This document shows, piece by piece, positions 43,413 to 52,969 of a stretch of DNA of 64,000 nt (positions are counted from its first letter, which is position 1; every line of letters begins with the position of its first letter). The stretch is from Extensimonas vulgaris (GTDB lineage: Bacteria > Pseudomonadota > Gammaproteobacteria > Burkholderiales > Burkholderiaceae_C). Made by a program: the position numbers and the translations under genes. The notes beneath the pieces were generated by a model that was not told the DNA's origin, did no database searches, and saw nothing but the letters and a program-made list of their open reading frames with translations. The DNA lies in assembly GCF_003337425.1 (NCBI RefSeq), contig NZ_QPJU01000001.1, forward strand, positions 1 through 64,000, written 5' to 3'.

Positions 43413-43590
43413 AACCCAGGTTGTTCATGAGGACGCGGGATGATGGCGAGGCGGCTGGCGTGGCAGTTTGGTCGCGGGTGAGAAATCCATGGCCGCAGCC
43501 ATGGACGCCGAGGCCGCGGCCCAAATGACCGGCAGACGTCCGCCAGCGCCCGCGTAGGTGCGCAGCACCGCCTCATGGACAATCTGGGTT
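43413..43590. repeat. 178-bp miniature inverted-repeat element before serB
   Basis: AACCCAGGTTGTTCATGAG at the left matches the reverse complement of CTCATGGACAATCTGGGTT at the right in all but two of 19 positions. The interior has a perfect CCATGGC-CGCA-GCCATGG hairpin (43487-43504 region). There is no transposase. It fills the gap between the hydrolase and serB and contributes an ATG (43575) that would extend serB spuriously. Confidence 0.8.
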
Positions 43591-43601
43591 CACCGCCGCC
43601 C

Positions 43602-44318
43602 ATGCCCCCATCCACCGAATTCACCCCCGGCCTCACCGTGCGCGGCATCCAGCCGCCTCTGCGTCTGGCGGACTACAGGCTCATTGCCTTTGACATGGAT
43701 TCCACGCTGATCAACATCGAGTGCGTGGACGAGATCGCCGACGCCGTGGGCCGCAAGGCGGAAGTCGCGGCCATCACCGAAGCAGCCATGCGCGGCGAGA
43801 TTGCCGACTTCAAAGAGAGCCTGCGCCGGCGCGTGGCCCTGCTGCGCGGCGTGCGCGTGGCCGACATGGAACGCATCTACGCCGAGCGCCTGCGCCTGAA
43901 CCCGGGCGCGCAGGAGCTCATCGCCGCTGCCCGGGCCGCGGGACTCAAAACGCTGCTGGTGTCGGGCGGTTTCACCTTTTTCGCCGAGCGCGTGGCCGCA
44001 CGCCTGGGCATCGACTTTGCGCGCGCCAACGTGCTGGAGCTCGCAGACGGCCAGCTTACCGGGCGCATGGTCGATCAGCCCTGGGGCGACATCGTCGATG
44101 GCGCGATGAAGCGCGACACTCTGCTGGCCACCTGCGCGCAACTGGGCTGCGCGGGCGCGCAGGCCATCGCCGTGGGCGACGGCGCCAACGATCTGCCCAT
44201 GATGGCCGCCGCGGGCCTGGCCGTGGCCTACCACGCCAAGCCCGTGGTACGCACGCAGGCCCATGTGGCCATCGACGAGGGCGGGCTGGACAGGCTGCTG
44301 GAAGTCGTACGGCCTTGA
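43602..44318 (+). CDS. serB: Phosphoserine phosphatase
   Basis: SerB removes phosphate from O-phosphoserine in the last step of serine synthesis. The 238-residue product has the HAD motifs: AFDMDSTLINIECVDEIAD with nucleophile Asp, LVSGGFTFFAERVA, and AVGDGANDLPMMAAAG. The extra N-terminal ACT-like domain of E. coli SerB is absent, as in many Betaproteobacteria. ATG 43602 is chosen because the in-frame ATG at 43575 lies inside the terminal repeat of a miniature element. Serine made here also feeds glycine, handled by the gcv operon at the other end of the window. Confidence 0.9.
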   Translation: MPPSTEFTPGLTVRGIQPPLRLADYRLIAFDMDSTLINIECVDEIADAVGRKAEVAAITEAAMRGEIADFKESLRRRVALLRGVRVADMERIYAERLRLNPGAQELIAAARAAGLKTLLVSGGFTFFAERVAARLGIDFARANVLELADGQLTGRMVDQPWGDIVDGAMKRDTLLATCAQLGCAGAQAIAVGDGANDLPMMAAAGLAVAYHAKPVVRTQAHVAIDEGGLDRLLEVVRP

Positions 44319-44325
44319 ATTACTT

Positions 44326-44375
44326 CTTTTTCGATAGCTGCTAGCGCTCGTCCATCAAGCGCTATACGCCAATTC
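44326..44375 (+). repeat. AGCTGCTAGCGC family repeat between convergent serB and nsrR
   Basis: TTTTTCGATAGCTGCTAGCG, then CATCAAGCGCTATACGCCAATT, fits the family and has a spacer of similar length. It overlaps nearly all of the 62 bases between the two convergent genes. Confidence 0.65.
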
Positions 44376-44380
44376 AATGT

Positions 44381-44884
44381 CTAATTTTCGGGGAGGGGAA
44401 ATTCCGCATCCGCCCCTGCCGCGCCCGCCCCGTCCGCGGACCGCATAGGCACGGCCTGCAGGCCCTGCCAGACTTGCGGCTCGGCCACCAGATCGGCCAG
44501 CGTCACGCCGTCGAGCACGGCCAGATAGGCGGCAAGCGCCTGCTCGAGCACGCCTTGCAGGCGGCAGCGCCCGCGCAGCCGGCACTGGTTGCGCTCTGCG
44601 TCGAAGCATTCCACCAGCGCAAAGTCCGTCTCGGTGGCACGCACCACGGCGCCGACCGTGATCGCCTGCGCCGGCTGCAGCAACCGCACCCCGCCGCCGC
44701 GCCCGCGCGTGGTGTCGAGCAGCCCGCGCGCCGACAGCTCCTGCACGATCTTCATGAGGTGGCTGCGCGAAATGCCATGCACCTCGGCGATCTCGGTAAT
44801 GGTCACGGGCTGCGCGCGCTCGGCATGGATGGCGCAATACATGAGCACACGCAGGCTGTAGTCGGTCCACTGGGTCAGGCGCAT
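44381..44884 (-). CDS. nsrR: Rrf2-family nitric-oxide-sensing repressor NsrR
   Basis: A 167-residue Rrf2 regulator. NsrR carries an iron-sulfur cluster, loses DNA binding on exposure to NO and derepresses detoxification genes. MRLTQWTDYSLRVLMY is the classic NsrR start. The winged helix has ITEIAEVHGISRSHLMKIVQ, and three Cys (ECFDAERNQCRLRGRCRL, spacing C-x7-C-x5-C) can hold the cluster. The C-terminal tail is longer than in E. coli. ATG 44884 is the only start giving the conserved N-terminus. It is divergent from the RIC gene with a palindrome in the shared 92-bp region, so autorepression plus control of RIC is likely. Confidence 0.85.
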   Translation of the reverse strand: MRLTQWTDYSLRVLMYCAIHAERAQPVTITEIAEVHGISRSHLMKIVQELSARGLLDTTRGRGGGVRLLQPAQAITVGAVVRATETDFALVECFDAERNQCRLRGRCRLQGVLEQALAAYLAVLDGVTLADLVAEPQVWQGLQAVPMRSADGAGAAGADAEFPLPEN

Positions 44885-44926
44885 GGGAATTTGACGTGCT
44901 TCACGCAAAAGATGAATGTGGAATGA

Positions 44927-44943
44927 ATTTTATGGCATAAAAT
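44927..44943. promoter_or_regulatory. Palindromic operator candidate for NsrR
   Basis: ATTTTATG-G-CATAAAAT is a perfect 17-bp palindrome in the nsrR/ytfE divergent region, inside AT-rich sequence that also contains AAGATGAATGTGGAAT and AATATATCTT, which recall NsrR half sites (AAGATG-AT). It overlaps probable -10/-35 regions of both genes. Confidence 0.5.
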
Positions 44944-44976
44944 ATTCACGTCGAATATATCTTTAGGAGTTCACCC

Positions 44977-45696
44977 ATGCCAGCCTCCGTCTCCAGCGCC
45001 GCCACCGCAAACGTCCCCGCCCTCAGTGCTGATCTGCCGATCGGCCAGATCGCCGTGCAGTGGCCCGGCGCAACCGCGATCTTTCGCCGCCTCAAGCTCG
45101 ATTTTTGCTGCGGCGGCCAGCAAAGCCTGCGCAGCGCCGCCGCGGGCAAAGGGCTGGACGCCGAGGCCGTGCTGGCCGAAATCGCCCCGCTGCAGCGCAG
45201 CAACGCGCTGCCCGAAGCGACGGCGCCCGGCGCGCTCATAGACCACATCCTCACGCGCTACCACGAAGTGCACCGCGCGCAGCTGCCCGAGCTGATCCGC
45301 ATGGCGCGCCGTGTGGAGGCCGTGCACCGCGCGCACCCGCAGGTGCCCGCGGGCCTGGCCGACCTGCTCGAAGCCATGGAGGCAGAATTGCTCTCACACA
45401 TGCAAAAAGAAGAGCAAATTCTTTTCCCCATGCTGCGCGCTGGCGGCGCCCCGTTCGTCGGCCAGCCCATCAGCATGATGCGCAGCGAGCACGTGGAGCA
45501 CGGCGCGGCGCTGCAAAAGCTCGCCGCACTTACCAACGACGCCACGCCGCCCGCCGACGCCTGCAACACCTGGCGCGCGCTGTATGCGGGCATCGCCCAG
45601 CTCGGCGAAGACCTGGTGGCGCACATCCACCTCGAAAACAACGTGCTGTTCCCGCAGTTCGAAGCCCCTGCCGCGCCGGGCTGCGCCTGCCATTGA
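44977..45696 (+). CDS. ytfE: Iron-sulfur cluster repair di-iron protein (RIC, YtfE/ScdA)
   Basis: A 239-residue hemerythrin-like protein that repairs iron-sulfur clusters damaged by NO or peroxide. The N-terminal domain has the RKLDFCCGGQQSLR-like motif with CC (DFCCGGQQSL). The di-iron core is marked by HILTRYHEVHRAQLPEL, LLSHMQKEEQILFPML, MMRSEHVEHG and DLVAHIHLENNVLFPQFE, whose His and Glu residues are intact. GGAG lies 8-10 bases before ATG 44977. It faces nsrR and is followed by a truncated globin gene after 19 bases; the trio forms an NO-response unit. Confidence 0.92.
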   Translation: MPASVSSAATANVPALSADLPIGQIAVQWPGATAIFRRLKLDFCCGGQQSLRSAAAGKGLDAEAVLAEIAPLQRSNALPEATAPGALIDHILTRYHEVHRAQLPELIRMARRVEAVHRAHPQVPAGLADLLEAMEAELLSHMQKEEQILFPMLRAGGAPFVGQPISMMRSEHVEHGAALQKLAALTNDATPPADACNTWRALYAGIAQLGEDLVAHIHLENNVLFPQFEAPAAPGCACH

Positions 45697-45715
45697 GATG
45701 CAAAAAACATCCACC

Positions 45716-46162
45716 ATGTCCGCGATCGCCACGCCACCCACACCCCCCACGCAAGCCGCCGACATCCGCAGCCTGGTGCACGGCTTTTACGCCGAGGCGC
45801 GCCAGGACCCGCTGCTCGGGCCGGTTTTCGAGAAGGTATTGAAAGACCGCTGGGACACGCACCTCGCACGCATGGTGGACTTCTGGAGCACGGTGCTGCT
45901 CGGCAGCAAAAGCTTTCGCGGCGACGTGTTCCGAAAACACATGGCCCTGCCCGGCCTCACGCCCGCGCACTTCGCGGCCTGGACGCGGCTGTGGCAGCAG
46001 CACACCGAACGCCGCCTCCCCCCCGCCCTGGCCGAGCAGGCCCAGCGCGTGGCGCACGGCATCGCGTGCCAGCTCTACACCGGCTACTTCAACGAGCGCC
46101 CCCCCTTCGCCCCGCCGCCGCACAGCCATGGCGGGGACGAGGCCGCGCACTCAATCTTGTAA
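45716..46162 (+). CDS. Group III truncated hemoglobin
   Basis: A 148-residue globin of the group III (TrHb3) type: [20 protein letters not shown], then [41 protein letters not shown]. The proximal His is in GLTPAHF. Such globins bind oxygen or NO. A tail of about 30 residues with several Pro and His ([14 protein letters not shown]) is added at the C-terminus. ATG 45716 is used; ATG 45698 is an alternative. It follows the RIC gene closely, so is probably in the same NsrR-controlled transcript. The 3' end overlaps convergent lolD by 12 bases. Confidence 0.85.
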   Translation: MSAIATPPTPPTQAADIRSLVHGFYAEARQDPLLGPVFEKVLKDRWDTHLARMVDFWSTVLLGSKSFRGDVFRKHMALPGLTPAHFAAWTRLWQQHTERRLPPALAEQAQRVAHGIACQLYTGYFNERPPFAPPPHSHGGDEAAHSIL

Positions 46163-46867
46163 CCGCCCCGCCTCCAGCCGCAGCACGCGCCCGCAGCGCG
46201 CCGCGAGGCTTTCGTCGTGCGTGACCACGACGAAGGCCGTGCCCTGTTCGCGCGCCAGGTGCAGCATGAGCTCGAACACGGTGTGCGCCGTGGCGCGGTC
46301 CAGGTTGCCCGTGGGCTCGTCGGCCAGCACGCAGGCCGGGCGCGTGACCAGCGCGCGCGCGATGGCCACGCGCTGGCGCTCGCCGCCCGACAGCTCCGCG
46401 GGCCGGTGCCGCAGGCGCTCTTGCAAGCCCACGGCGGCCAGCATCTGCGCCGCCTGCTGCTGGCTCGCCGCCACGGGCAGGCGCCGGATGCGCAGCGGCA
46501 TGGCGACGTTTTCGAGCGCGCTGAATTCGGGCAGCAGGTGGTGGAACTGGTAGATGAAGCCCAGGTAGCGGTTGCGCAGCTGCCCCTGGCGCTCGGGCGT
46601 GAGCGCGGCCAGATCGTGCCCGAGCAGCTCGACGCGCCCGGCCGTGGGCGCGTCGAGCCCGCCGAGCAGGTGCAGCAGCGTGCTCTTGCCCGAGCCCGAG
46701 GCGCCGACGATGGCCAGCGTCTCGCCCGCGCGCACCTGCAAATCGACGCCCTGCAGCACGCGCACGTCGAGCGGCCCCTCGGTAAAGCGCTTGGCCAGCC
46801 CCGTGGCCTGCAGCACCAGCTGGCCGGGCACGGGCGCCGCAAACGAAAGTGCATCCGGTTTACTCAT
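46151..46867 (-). CDS. lolD: Lipoprotein-releasing system ATP-binding protein LolD
   Basis: LolD is the ATPase of LolCDE, which extracts lipoproteins from the inner membrane for delivery to LolA. The 238-residue product has Walker [20 protein letters not shown], the family loop [18 protein letters not shown], signature [15 protein letters not shown] and Walker [12 protein letters not shown] with a His switch in VVVTHDE. It overlaps lolC by 8 bases, hence coupled translation. Only one membrane subunit gene is adjacent, as in many Betaproteobacteria, where LolC-type protein serves as both subunits. Confidence 0.94.
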   Translation of the reverse strand: MSKPDALSFAAPVPGQLVLQATGLAKRFTEGPLDVRVLQGVDLQVRAGETLAIVGASGSGKSTLLHLLGGLDAPTAGRVELLGHDLAALTPERQGQLRNRYLGFIYQFHHLLPEFSALENVAMPLRIRRLPVAASQQQAAQMLAAVGLQERLRHRPAELSGGERQRVAIARALVTRPACVLADEPTGNLDRATAHTVFELMLHLAREQGTAFVVVTHDESLAARCGRVLRLEAGRLQD

Positions 46868-48116
46868 AGCGCAGCGCCTCGGCCGGGTTCATGCGGCTCG
46901 CGCGCCAGCTCGGGTACAGCGTGGCGACGAAGGCCAGCACGAGGGAAATGAGCACGATGGGCACGATGTCGCCGCTTTGCGGGTCGCTCGGCATCTTGCT
47001 GATGAGGTAGATGTCCTGCGGCAGAAAGCGCGCGTGGAACAGCCGCTCGAGCGCGGGCACGATGACGTCGATGTTCAGCGCCACGGCCAGCCCCAGCACC
47101 AGGCCGCTGAACGTGCCTATCACCCCCACCAGCGCCCCCTGCACCATGAACACGCCCATGATGCTGCGCGGGCTCGCGCCCAGCGTGCGCAGGATGGCGA
47201 TGTCGGCGCGCTTGTCGGTCACGGCCATGACCAGCGTGCTCACGAGGTTGAACGCCGCCACGGCCACGATCAGCGTGAGGATGATGAACATCATGCGCTT
47301 TTCCATCTGCACGGCGGCGAACCAGGTGCGGTTTTGCTGCGTCCAGTCGCGGATCAGCAAATTGCCGCTGAGCGTTTGCGCGAGCTCCTGCGCCACTTCG
47401 GGCGCGCGATGCAAATCTTGTAGCTTGAGGCGCACGCCCGTCGGGCCTTCGAGCCGGAAAATGCGCTCGGCATCGTCGAGATGCAGAAACACCAGCGCCG
47501 AATCGTATTCGTAATGCCCCGAAGAAAACGTGCCCGCCACCGTGAGCTGCTTGTAGCGCGGCACCACGCCCGCAGGCGTCACCTGGCCGGCGGGCGCGAC
47601 CAGCGTCACCACGTCGCCCACTTCCACACCGAGCGCGCGCGCCAGCTCGTGCCCCAGCAGCACGCGGAACTGCCCGGGCACGAGCTGCGTGAGCGCGCTG
47701 CCGCGCAGCGTCTGCGCCAGGTCCGTCACCTGTGGCTCCAGCGCCGGGTCTATGCCGCGCACCATCACGCCTTTCATGTCCTCACCGCGCGCCAGCAGTG
47801 CCTGAGATGCTACGAAAGGCGCAGCACCCAAGACTTGCGGGTTGCGCCGCGCCTCGGCCATGGTGCGCGCCGGATCGGGCATGGCGTTGCCGCCGGGGGC
47901 AAAAATCTCGATGTGCGGCACCACGCTGAGCATGCGGTCGCGCACGTCGCGCTGAAAGCCGTTCATCACGCTCAGCACGATGATGAGCGCCGCCACGCCG
48001 AGCGCAATGCCCAGCATGGAAACGCCCGAAATGAAGGAAATGAAGCCGTTGCGCCGCGTCGCGCGCCCCGCGCGCGTGTAGCGCCAGCCCAGGGCCAGCT
48101 CGTAGGGAATGTTCAT
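46860..48116 (-). CDS. lolC: Lipoprotein-releasing system membrane protein LolC/E
   Basis: A 418-residue membrane subunit of the Lol exporter. It starts [20 protein letters not shown] and has one N-terminal helix ([19 protein letters not shown]), a periplasmic domain of about 200 residues, then three C-terminal helices ([59 protein letters not shown]). The ending [18 protein letters not shown] is the typical LolC/E tail. ATG 48116 was preferred over an extension of eleven residues. Divergent from the gene at 48161. Confidence 0.93.
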   Translation of the reverse strand: MNIPYELALGWRYTRAGRATRRNGFISFISGVSMLGIALGVAALIIVLSVMNGFQRDVRDRMLSVVPHIEIFAPGGNAMPDPARTMAEARRNPQVLGAAPFVASQALLARGEDMKGVMVRGIDPALEPQVTDLAQTLRGSALTQLVPGQFRVLLGHELARALGVEVGDVVTLVAPAGQVTPAGVVPRYKQLTVAGTFSSGHYEYDSALVFLHLDDAERIFRLEGPTGVRLKLQDLHRAPEVAQELAQTLSGNLLIRDWTQQNRTWFAAVQMEKRMMFIILTLIVAVAAFNLVSTLVMAVTDKRADIAILRTLGASPRSIMGVFMVQGALVGVIGTFSGLVLGLAVALNIDVIVPALERLFHARFLPQDIYLISKMPSDPQSGDIVPIVLISLVLAFVATLYPSWRASRMNPAEALRYE

Positions 48117-48160
48117 GGTGAGGGCGGATTGTGGCATCCCGTCCCGCACAATAACGCCCC

Positions 48161-49141
48161 ATGCCTGCCGCCTCGCATCTGCTCATCCCCTACGCGCTCA
48201 GCCCGGCCCCAGGTTGCACGCAGGTTCTGCCAACGCTGGACTTGCCCATGCTGCGCGCATTGCTGCAGCACCTCGCGCCCGGCCCGGCGCTCGCGGGCAC
48301 GCCCCAAAGCCTTTCCATGCCGTACGAGCGCGCCTGGGCGCAGGCGCTCGGGCTGCCCAGCGCAGATGGGCGCATTCCGTGGGCGGCTTGGCGGCAAGTG
48401 CAGCAAGGGCTAGCGTCCGGCACCCAAGCCTGGGCCTTCGTCACGCCGTGCCAGTGGCACATAGGCGCAGACCACGTGACGCTTGGCGACCCCGCCGCGC
48501 TGCAGCTCGACGAAGCGGCCTCGCGTGCGCTGCTGGACATCCTCGCGCCCTGGTTTGCCGAAGACGGCATCACGCTGCACTACGAGCAGCCTACGCGCTG
48601 GCTCGCGCACGGCGCGCTGTTTGCCGATCTGCCCACCGCCGCCCTCGAGCGCATCATCGGGCGCGACGTGCGCCACTGGCTGCCGCCGCTGGCGAGCTCC
48701 GACGCCGCGCGCCGCCTGCAGCGCCTGCACAGCGAAGTGCAGATGCTGCTCTACACCCACCCCTTCAACGCCGCGCGCGAAGCGCAGGGCCTGCCCGCCG
48801 TCAACGCCTTTTGGGTGCATGGCGCGGGCGCGCTGCCCGCAGACTGGCACACGCCCCGCGCAGCCACGGCCGCCGCCCCCACCACCCTGACCGTGGCCGA
48901 AGACCTGCGCGCGCCCGCGCTGCGCGAAGACTGGCACGCCTGGGCCGCCGCCTGGCAGCAGCTCGACGCCGGCCCGCTCGCCGCATTGCACGCGCAAATG
49001 CAGCGCGGCGCGGCCGTGCAGCTGACGCTGTGTGGCGAGCATGGCGCCCTCAGCTTCGGCCCGGCACGGCGCAATTGGCTGCAGCGCTTTCAGAGCGTTT
49101 TTCGGCCTTTGCGGATCACTGACCTGCACAACACGCTATGA
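48161..49141 (+). CDS. Phosphoglycerate-mutase-annotated protein of unknown role (COG4255-like)
   Basis: A 326-residue protein beginning MPAASHLLIPYALSPAPGC. Blocks such as LSMPYERAWAQALGLPSADG, WAFVTPCQWHIGADHVTLGD and LHSEVQMLLYTHPFNAAREA recur in Betaproteobacterial homologues that are labelled phosphoglycerate mutase by weak similarity to the cofactor-independent enzyme. I see no metal-binding set of the real mutase, so the label is doubtful. Its stop overlaps the recJ start by ATGA, so it is co-translated with recJ; this linkage is commonly seen. Confidence 0.55.
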   Translation: MPAASHLLIPYALSPAPGCTQVLPTLDLPMLRALLQHLAPGPALAGTPQSLSMPYERAWAQALGLPSADGRIPWAAWRQVQQGLASGTQAWAFVTPCQWHIGADHVTLGDPAALQLDEAASRALLDILAPWFAEDGITLHYEQPTRWLAHGALFADLPTAALERIIGRDVRHWLPPLASSDAARRLQRLHSEVQMLLYTHPFNAAREAQGLPAVNAFWVHGAGALPADWHTPRAATAAAPTTLTVAEDLRAPALREDWHAWAAAWQQLDAGPLAALHAQMQRGAAVQLTLCGEHGALSFGPARRNWLQRFQSVFRPLRITDLHNTL

Positions 49142-50847
49142 AAATCATTAACAGAGAAATCCCCCCGCGTGCCGTCTGGGCGCTGGAGCAGGCGGGCGTG
49201 CATCCGCTGCTTGCGCGCCTGTACGCGGCGCGCGGCGTGCACAGCAAGGACGAGCTCGACGACGGCCTGGCGCGCCTGCTGCCGCCGGACGGCCTGCGCA
49301 GCATCACGCAGGCGGCCACACTGCTGGCCGACGCCATCGCGCAAGACCGGCGCCTGTGCATCGTGGCCGACTACGACTGCGACGGCGCCACCGCCTGCGC
49401 CGTGGGCGTGCGCGGCCTGCGCCTTTTGGGCGCGCGGCACGTCGATTACCTCGTGCCCGACCGCGTGACCGACGGCTACGGCCTCACGCCGCCGATTGCC
49501 GAGCGCGTGCATGCGCGCGGTGCCGACGTGCTCATCACCGTGGACAACGGCATCGCGAGCGTCGAAGGCGTGGCGCGCGCCAAGGCGCTGGGCCTGGCCG
49601 TGCTCGTCACCGACCACCACCTGCCCGGCCCGGCGCTGCCGCCCGCGGACGCCATCGTCAACCCCAACCAGCCCGGCTGCGGCTTCGAGAGCAAGGCGCT
49701 CGCGGGCGTGGGCGTGATGTTTTACGTGCTGCTTGCGCTGCGCAGCGAGTTGCGCGCGCGCGGGCGTTTCGACGCCGCGCGCCAGCCACGGCTCGACGCG
49801 CTGCTGCCGCTCGTCGCGCTGGGTACCGTGGCCGACGTGGTGCGGCTCGACGCGAACAACCGGCGCCTCGTGGCGCAGGGCCTCAAGCGCGTGCGCGCGG
49901 GCCAGATGCCCGCGGGCATGGCAGCGCTGTTTCGCGCGGCGGGGCGGCAGGCGCAGGTGGCCAACACCTTCGACTTCGGCTTTGCGCTCGGGCCGCGCAT
50001 CAACGCCGCGGGGCGCCTGGCCGACATGACGCTGGGCATCGAATGCCTGCTGACCGACGACCCGGCGCGCGCCGACGAACTCGCGCAGACGCTGGACGCC
50101 ATCAACCGCGAGCGCCGCGAAATCGAGGGCGACATGCGCACGCAGGCCTTCGCGCTCGCAGAAAACCTGTTCGATGCCACCGAAGCGCCGCCGCCCGCGG
50201 TGAGCGTGTTCGACCCGGATTTTCACGAGGGCGTGGTCGGCATCGTCGCTTCACGCCTCAAAGACAAGCTGCACCGCCCGACCTTCGTGTTCGCCGCGAG
50301 CGCCGCGCCGGGCAAGGAGCATGAGCTCAAGGGCTCGGGCCGCTCCATCCCGGGCTTTCACCTGCGCGACGCGCTGGACCTAGTGGCCAAGCGCCATCCG
50401 GGCGTGCTGCTCAGATTCGGCGGCCACGCCATGGCCGCGGGCTGCACCATCGCCGAGGAGCATTTCGAGCGGTTCGAGCAGGCGCTCGCGCAGGTGGCGC
50501 AGGAGTGGCTCGCGCCAGCCACGCTCACGCGCCAGCTCGAAACCGACGGCCCGCTCGCGCCCGAATACCGCCGCGCCGAACTCGCCGACGCACTGCAGCG
50601 CGAAGTCTGGGGCCAGGGCTTTGCCGCGCCCGTGTTCAGCGAAGAGCTCGAAGTGCTGGGCCAGCGCCTGGTCAAGGAAAAGCACCTGTCGCTCAAGCTC
50701 AGACACCAGGGCGAGCCGGTCGATGCCATCTGGTTCGGCCGCACCGAACCGCTGCCCGCACGCGCGCTGCTGGCCTACCGGCTCGACGTGAACGAATGGC
50801 GCGGCGAGCGGCGCGTGCAGTTCGTGATCGAAGGGGCGCAGGGCTGA
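49138..50847 (+). CDS. recJ: Single-stranded-DNA-specific exonuclease RecJ
   Basis: RecJ degrades single-stranded DNA 5' to 3' in recombination and mismatch repair. The 569-residue product has the DHH-family metal motifs: VADYDCDGATACAVG, DNGIASVEGVARA, the DHH itself in LVTDHHLPGPALPP, GTVADVVRLDANN, then DHHA1-domain GGHAMAAGCTI and FDPDFHEGVVGIVASRLKD. All catalytic Asp/His look intact and the length is normal. The start overlaps the preceding gene (ATGA). Confidence 0.95.
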   Translation: MKIINREIPPRAVWALEQAGVHPLLARLYAARGVHSKDELDDGLARLLPPDGLRSITQAATLLADAIAQDRRLCIVADYDCDGATACAVGVRGLRLLGARHVDYLVPDRVTDGYGLTPPIAERVHARGADVLITVDNGIASVEGVARAKALGLAVLVTDHHLPGPALPPADAIVNPNQPGCGFESKALAGVGVMFYVLLALRSELRARGRFDAARQPRLDALLPLVALGTVADVVRLDANNRRLVAQGLKRVRAGQMPAGMAALFRAAGRQAQVANTFDFGFALGPRINAAGRLADMTLGIECLLTDDPARADELAQTLDAINRERREIEGDMRTQAFALAENLFDATEAPPPAVSVFDPDFHEGVVGIVASRLKDKLHRPTFVFAASAAPGKEHELKGSGRSIPGFHLRDALDLVAKRHPGVLLRFGGHAMAAGCTIAEEHFERFEQALAQVAQEWLAPATLTRQLETDGPLAPEYRRAELADALQREVWGQGFAAPVFSEELEVLGQRLVKEKHLSLKLRHQGEPVDAIWFGRTEPLPARALLAYRLDVNEWRGERRVQFVIEGAQG

Positions 50848-50932
50848 GCACCCTGAGCGACTATTTGGAGCGCGGCTGACGGCCTGCGCGGAACCCAGCC
50901 CCGCGCCTGCGCTGCAGTGACGAAAGGCGCGC

Positions 50933-52762
50933 TCAGAAACTCTCCCACTCGCCCTCGTCTGAATTCGCAGGCGCAGCCGCCTGGCGCGCTGCCGGAGACG
51001 TGCCCAGGCGCGGCGCGGGGGCGCTGGCGGGTTTGGGCTTGGCTTGGCCCGCTGCGGCGCTGCCTTGGGATGCAGGCGCAGCAGCTTTCTTTACATTACC
51101 AAAAACGGCTTTAGCGCCCGTTGATACTGCGCCTTTAGCTTTAAATTCAGGAGCATTCTGCGATCCGGCAGCGCGTGGCGAGGGCGCCAATGCGGCTGGT
51201 GGATTCGCCATGCCCACACTGCCCACATTGAACGTGGCCACAGCCTGCGCCAGGTGCTGCGCCTGCTCGCGCAGGGCGCTTGCCGCGGCCGCGGATTGTT
51301 CGACCAGCGCGGCATTTTGCTGCGTCATCTGGTCGAGCTGCATCACGGCCTGGTTGACCTGCGCAATCCCGTCGCGCTGCTCGGTGGCAGCAGCGGTGAT
51401 CTCACCGATCAGATCGCTCACGCGCTGCACGCCCGCGACGATTTCGGACATCGCCTGCCCGGCCTGCGCGACCTGCTGCGAGCCGGATTCGACGTTTTCG
51501 ACGGAAGTGCCAATCAACGCCTTGATCTCTTTGGCCGCCTCGGCAGAGCGCCCGGCCAGACTGCGTACTTCGCTCGCCACCACGGCAAAGCCGCGGCCCT
51601 GCTCGCCTGCGCGGGCGGCTTCGACGGCCGCGTTGAGCGCGAGGATGTTGGTCTGGAAGGCGATACCGTCGATCACACCAATGATGTCCGCGATCTTGCG
51701 CGAACTATCGGTGATCTGCTGCATGCTCTGCACCACCTGGCCTACCACCGCGCCGCCACGCTGCGCTGCCTGCGCGGCCTGGGCCGCGAGTTGGTTGGCC
51801 TGGCGCGCCGTATCCGCAGACTGCATGACCGTGGCCGTGAGCTGCTCCATGCTCGCAGCCGTCTCTTCGAGGCTGGAGGCCGCCTGTTCGGTGCGCGCAG
51901 ACAAATCCTGGTTGCCATGCGCGATCTCGTTCGCCGCAAGCGCCACCGAATCCACCCCCGTGCGCACCTCGGTCACCACGCCGCGCAAATGCTCGACCAT
52001 GCGCGAAAACGCCCGCAGCAGGTCGCCGAATTCGTCCTGGCGCTGGGTTTGCAGCGTCAAGCTCAAGTCGCCTTTGCCGATCGCCTGCGCCGCCTCGACG
52101 GCACGGTGCAAGGGCTGCGTGATCGAGCGCACCAACATCGTGCAGGCAATGGCTGCGAGCACCAGCACCAGGGCTGCGACAGCAAAACCCACGAGCATGG
52201 CCGTGTGGCGCGCTTCCTCGACACGTCGTTTGACGGCCTCGCGCTGCTCTTTTTGCACCTTGATGAAGTTGTCTATGGCCGCAAACAACTTCTGCGCCGC
52301 AGGCATGAATTGCTGCTGCACCATGTCTATGGTCGCATCCCGATTGCCGCTGGCTTTGAGTTCACGCACCTTTTTCAGTAGCGCCAAGGCATCGGCACGC
52401 TCTTTCGAAACCTGGGCAAAAGCCTGCTTTTCCGCTTCCGAACGCAAGCCTTCCGCGACTTTTTTCTGCAATTCGTTGATGGCGGCGGAATTCGCCAGGC
52501 TCCTGTCCAGCAGAAGTTTTTCGGCCTCAGGGTCATAGATGCTCAACGCAGCCAGGGAGCGTTCCAGCACTACCTCCGTGAGCCCCTGCCAGCGCGTCGT
52601 CTGGGTGATCGCACTGTCGTAGCGCTCCAGATCCTGCAATGCCTCGTCAATGGCCGCACTGGCCATGTTCTGGGCAAAAAAAGTGGCTGCCAGCATGATG
52701 ACCAGCAGCCCCATGACCGACCCCCACAGCTTGGGAGCCACACGCAAATCTCCGAGCTTCAT
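50933..52762 (-). CDS. Methyl-accepting chemotaxis protein with C-terminal tether motif
   Basis: A 609-residue transmembrane chemoreceptor. First helix about 13-34, a periplasmic four-helix-bundle domain of about 150 residues, second helix about 188-211 ([20 protein letters not shown]), HAMP, and a signalling domain with the hairpin tip [20 protein letters not shown] and [20 protein letters not shown]. The low-complexity Ala/Lys/Pro tail ends GEWESF, similar to the NWETF pentapeptide that tethers CheR and CheB to major receptors. Within that tail an AT-rich repeat is translated. The ligand is unknown and the gene stands alone between recJ and lon. Confidence 0.92.
   Translation of the reverse strand: MKLGDLRVAPKLWGSVMGLLVIMLAATFFAQNMASAAIDEALQDLERYDSAITQTTRWQGLTEVVLERSLAALSIYDPEAEKLLLDRSLANSAAINELQKKVAEGLRSEAEKQAFAQVSKERADALALLKKVRELKASGNRDATIDMVQQQFMPAAQKLFAAIDNFIKVQKEQREAVKRRVEEARHTAMLVGFAVAALVLVLAAIACTMLVRSITQPLHRAVEAAQAIGKGDLSLTLQTQRQDEFGDLLRAFSRMVEHLRGVVTEVRTGVDSVALAANEIAHGNQDLSARTEQAASSLEETAASMEQLTATVMQSADTARQANQLAAQAAQAAQRGGAVVGQVVQSMQQITDSSRKIADIIGVIDGIAFQTNILALNAAVEAARAGEQGRGFAVVASEVRSLAGRSAEAAKEIKALIGTSVENVESGSQQVAQAGQAMSEIVAGVQRVSDLIGEITAAATEQRDGIAQVNQAVMQLDQMTQQNAALVEQSAAAASALREQAQHLAQAVATFNVGSVGMANPPAALAPSPRAAGSQNAPEFKAKGAVSTGAKAVFGNVKKAAAPASQGSAAAGQAKPKPASAPAPRLGTSPAARQAAAPANSDEGEWESF
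51096..51150 (-). repeat. Diverged AGC-TAAAG-GCGC repeat translated in a chemoreceptor tail
   Basis: The minus strand reads GAATTTAAAGCTAAAGGCGC, then ACGGGCGCTAAAGCCGTTTT, an unusually AT-rich unit in a GC-rich gene and similar to other family members. It encodes [18 protein letters not shown] in the flexible tail of the receptor. Confidence 0.5.
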
Positions 52763-52924
52763 CGATGTTCCTACGCACTTATGAAAAACAACCTTCAGCC
52801 ATGCATGGATTGCAGCAGCGTGACGGCAGCAAGGATTTTATAGAAATCGATTTGCAATTTTTTACAGACAACCCGACCCGCCACACCAGCGCAGCAAGGC
52901 AGAAGCGCCCCACGCCGGCGCAAC

Positions 52925-52952
52925 AAAAAAGCCGCTGGACTGCGGCTTTTTT
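52925..52952 (-). terminator. Rho-independent terminator after lon
   Basis: AAAAAAGCCGC (52925-52935) and GCGGCTTTTTT (52942-52952) form a perfect stem with a 6-base loop (TGGACT). It is T-flanked on both strands, so it could work in both directions. It lies 17 bases past the lon stop, and the 207-bp gap up to the chemoreceptor start otherwise holds AT-rich sequence (52800-52870) that probably contains that gene's promoter. Confidence 0.85.
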
Positions 52953-52969
52953 GTTCACGGGATCTCACC

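Noticed and set aside
43268..43648. Minus-strand coding frame across the serB-proximal MITE
   Set aside because: It spans the MITE and parts of two real genes, and has no family similarity.
46151..46162. Overlap of globin and lolD as evidence of an error
   Set aside because: A 12-base tail-to-tail overlap of convergent genes is plausible, and both proteins have normal ends.
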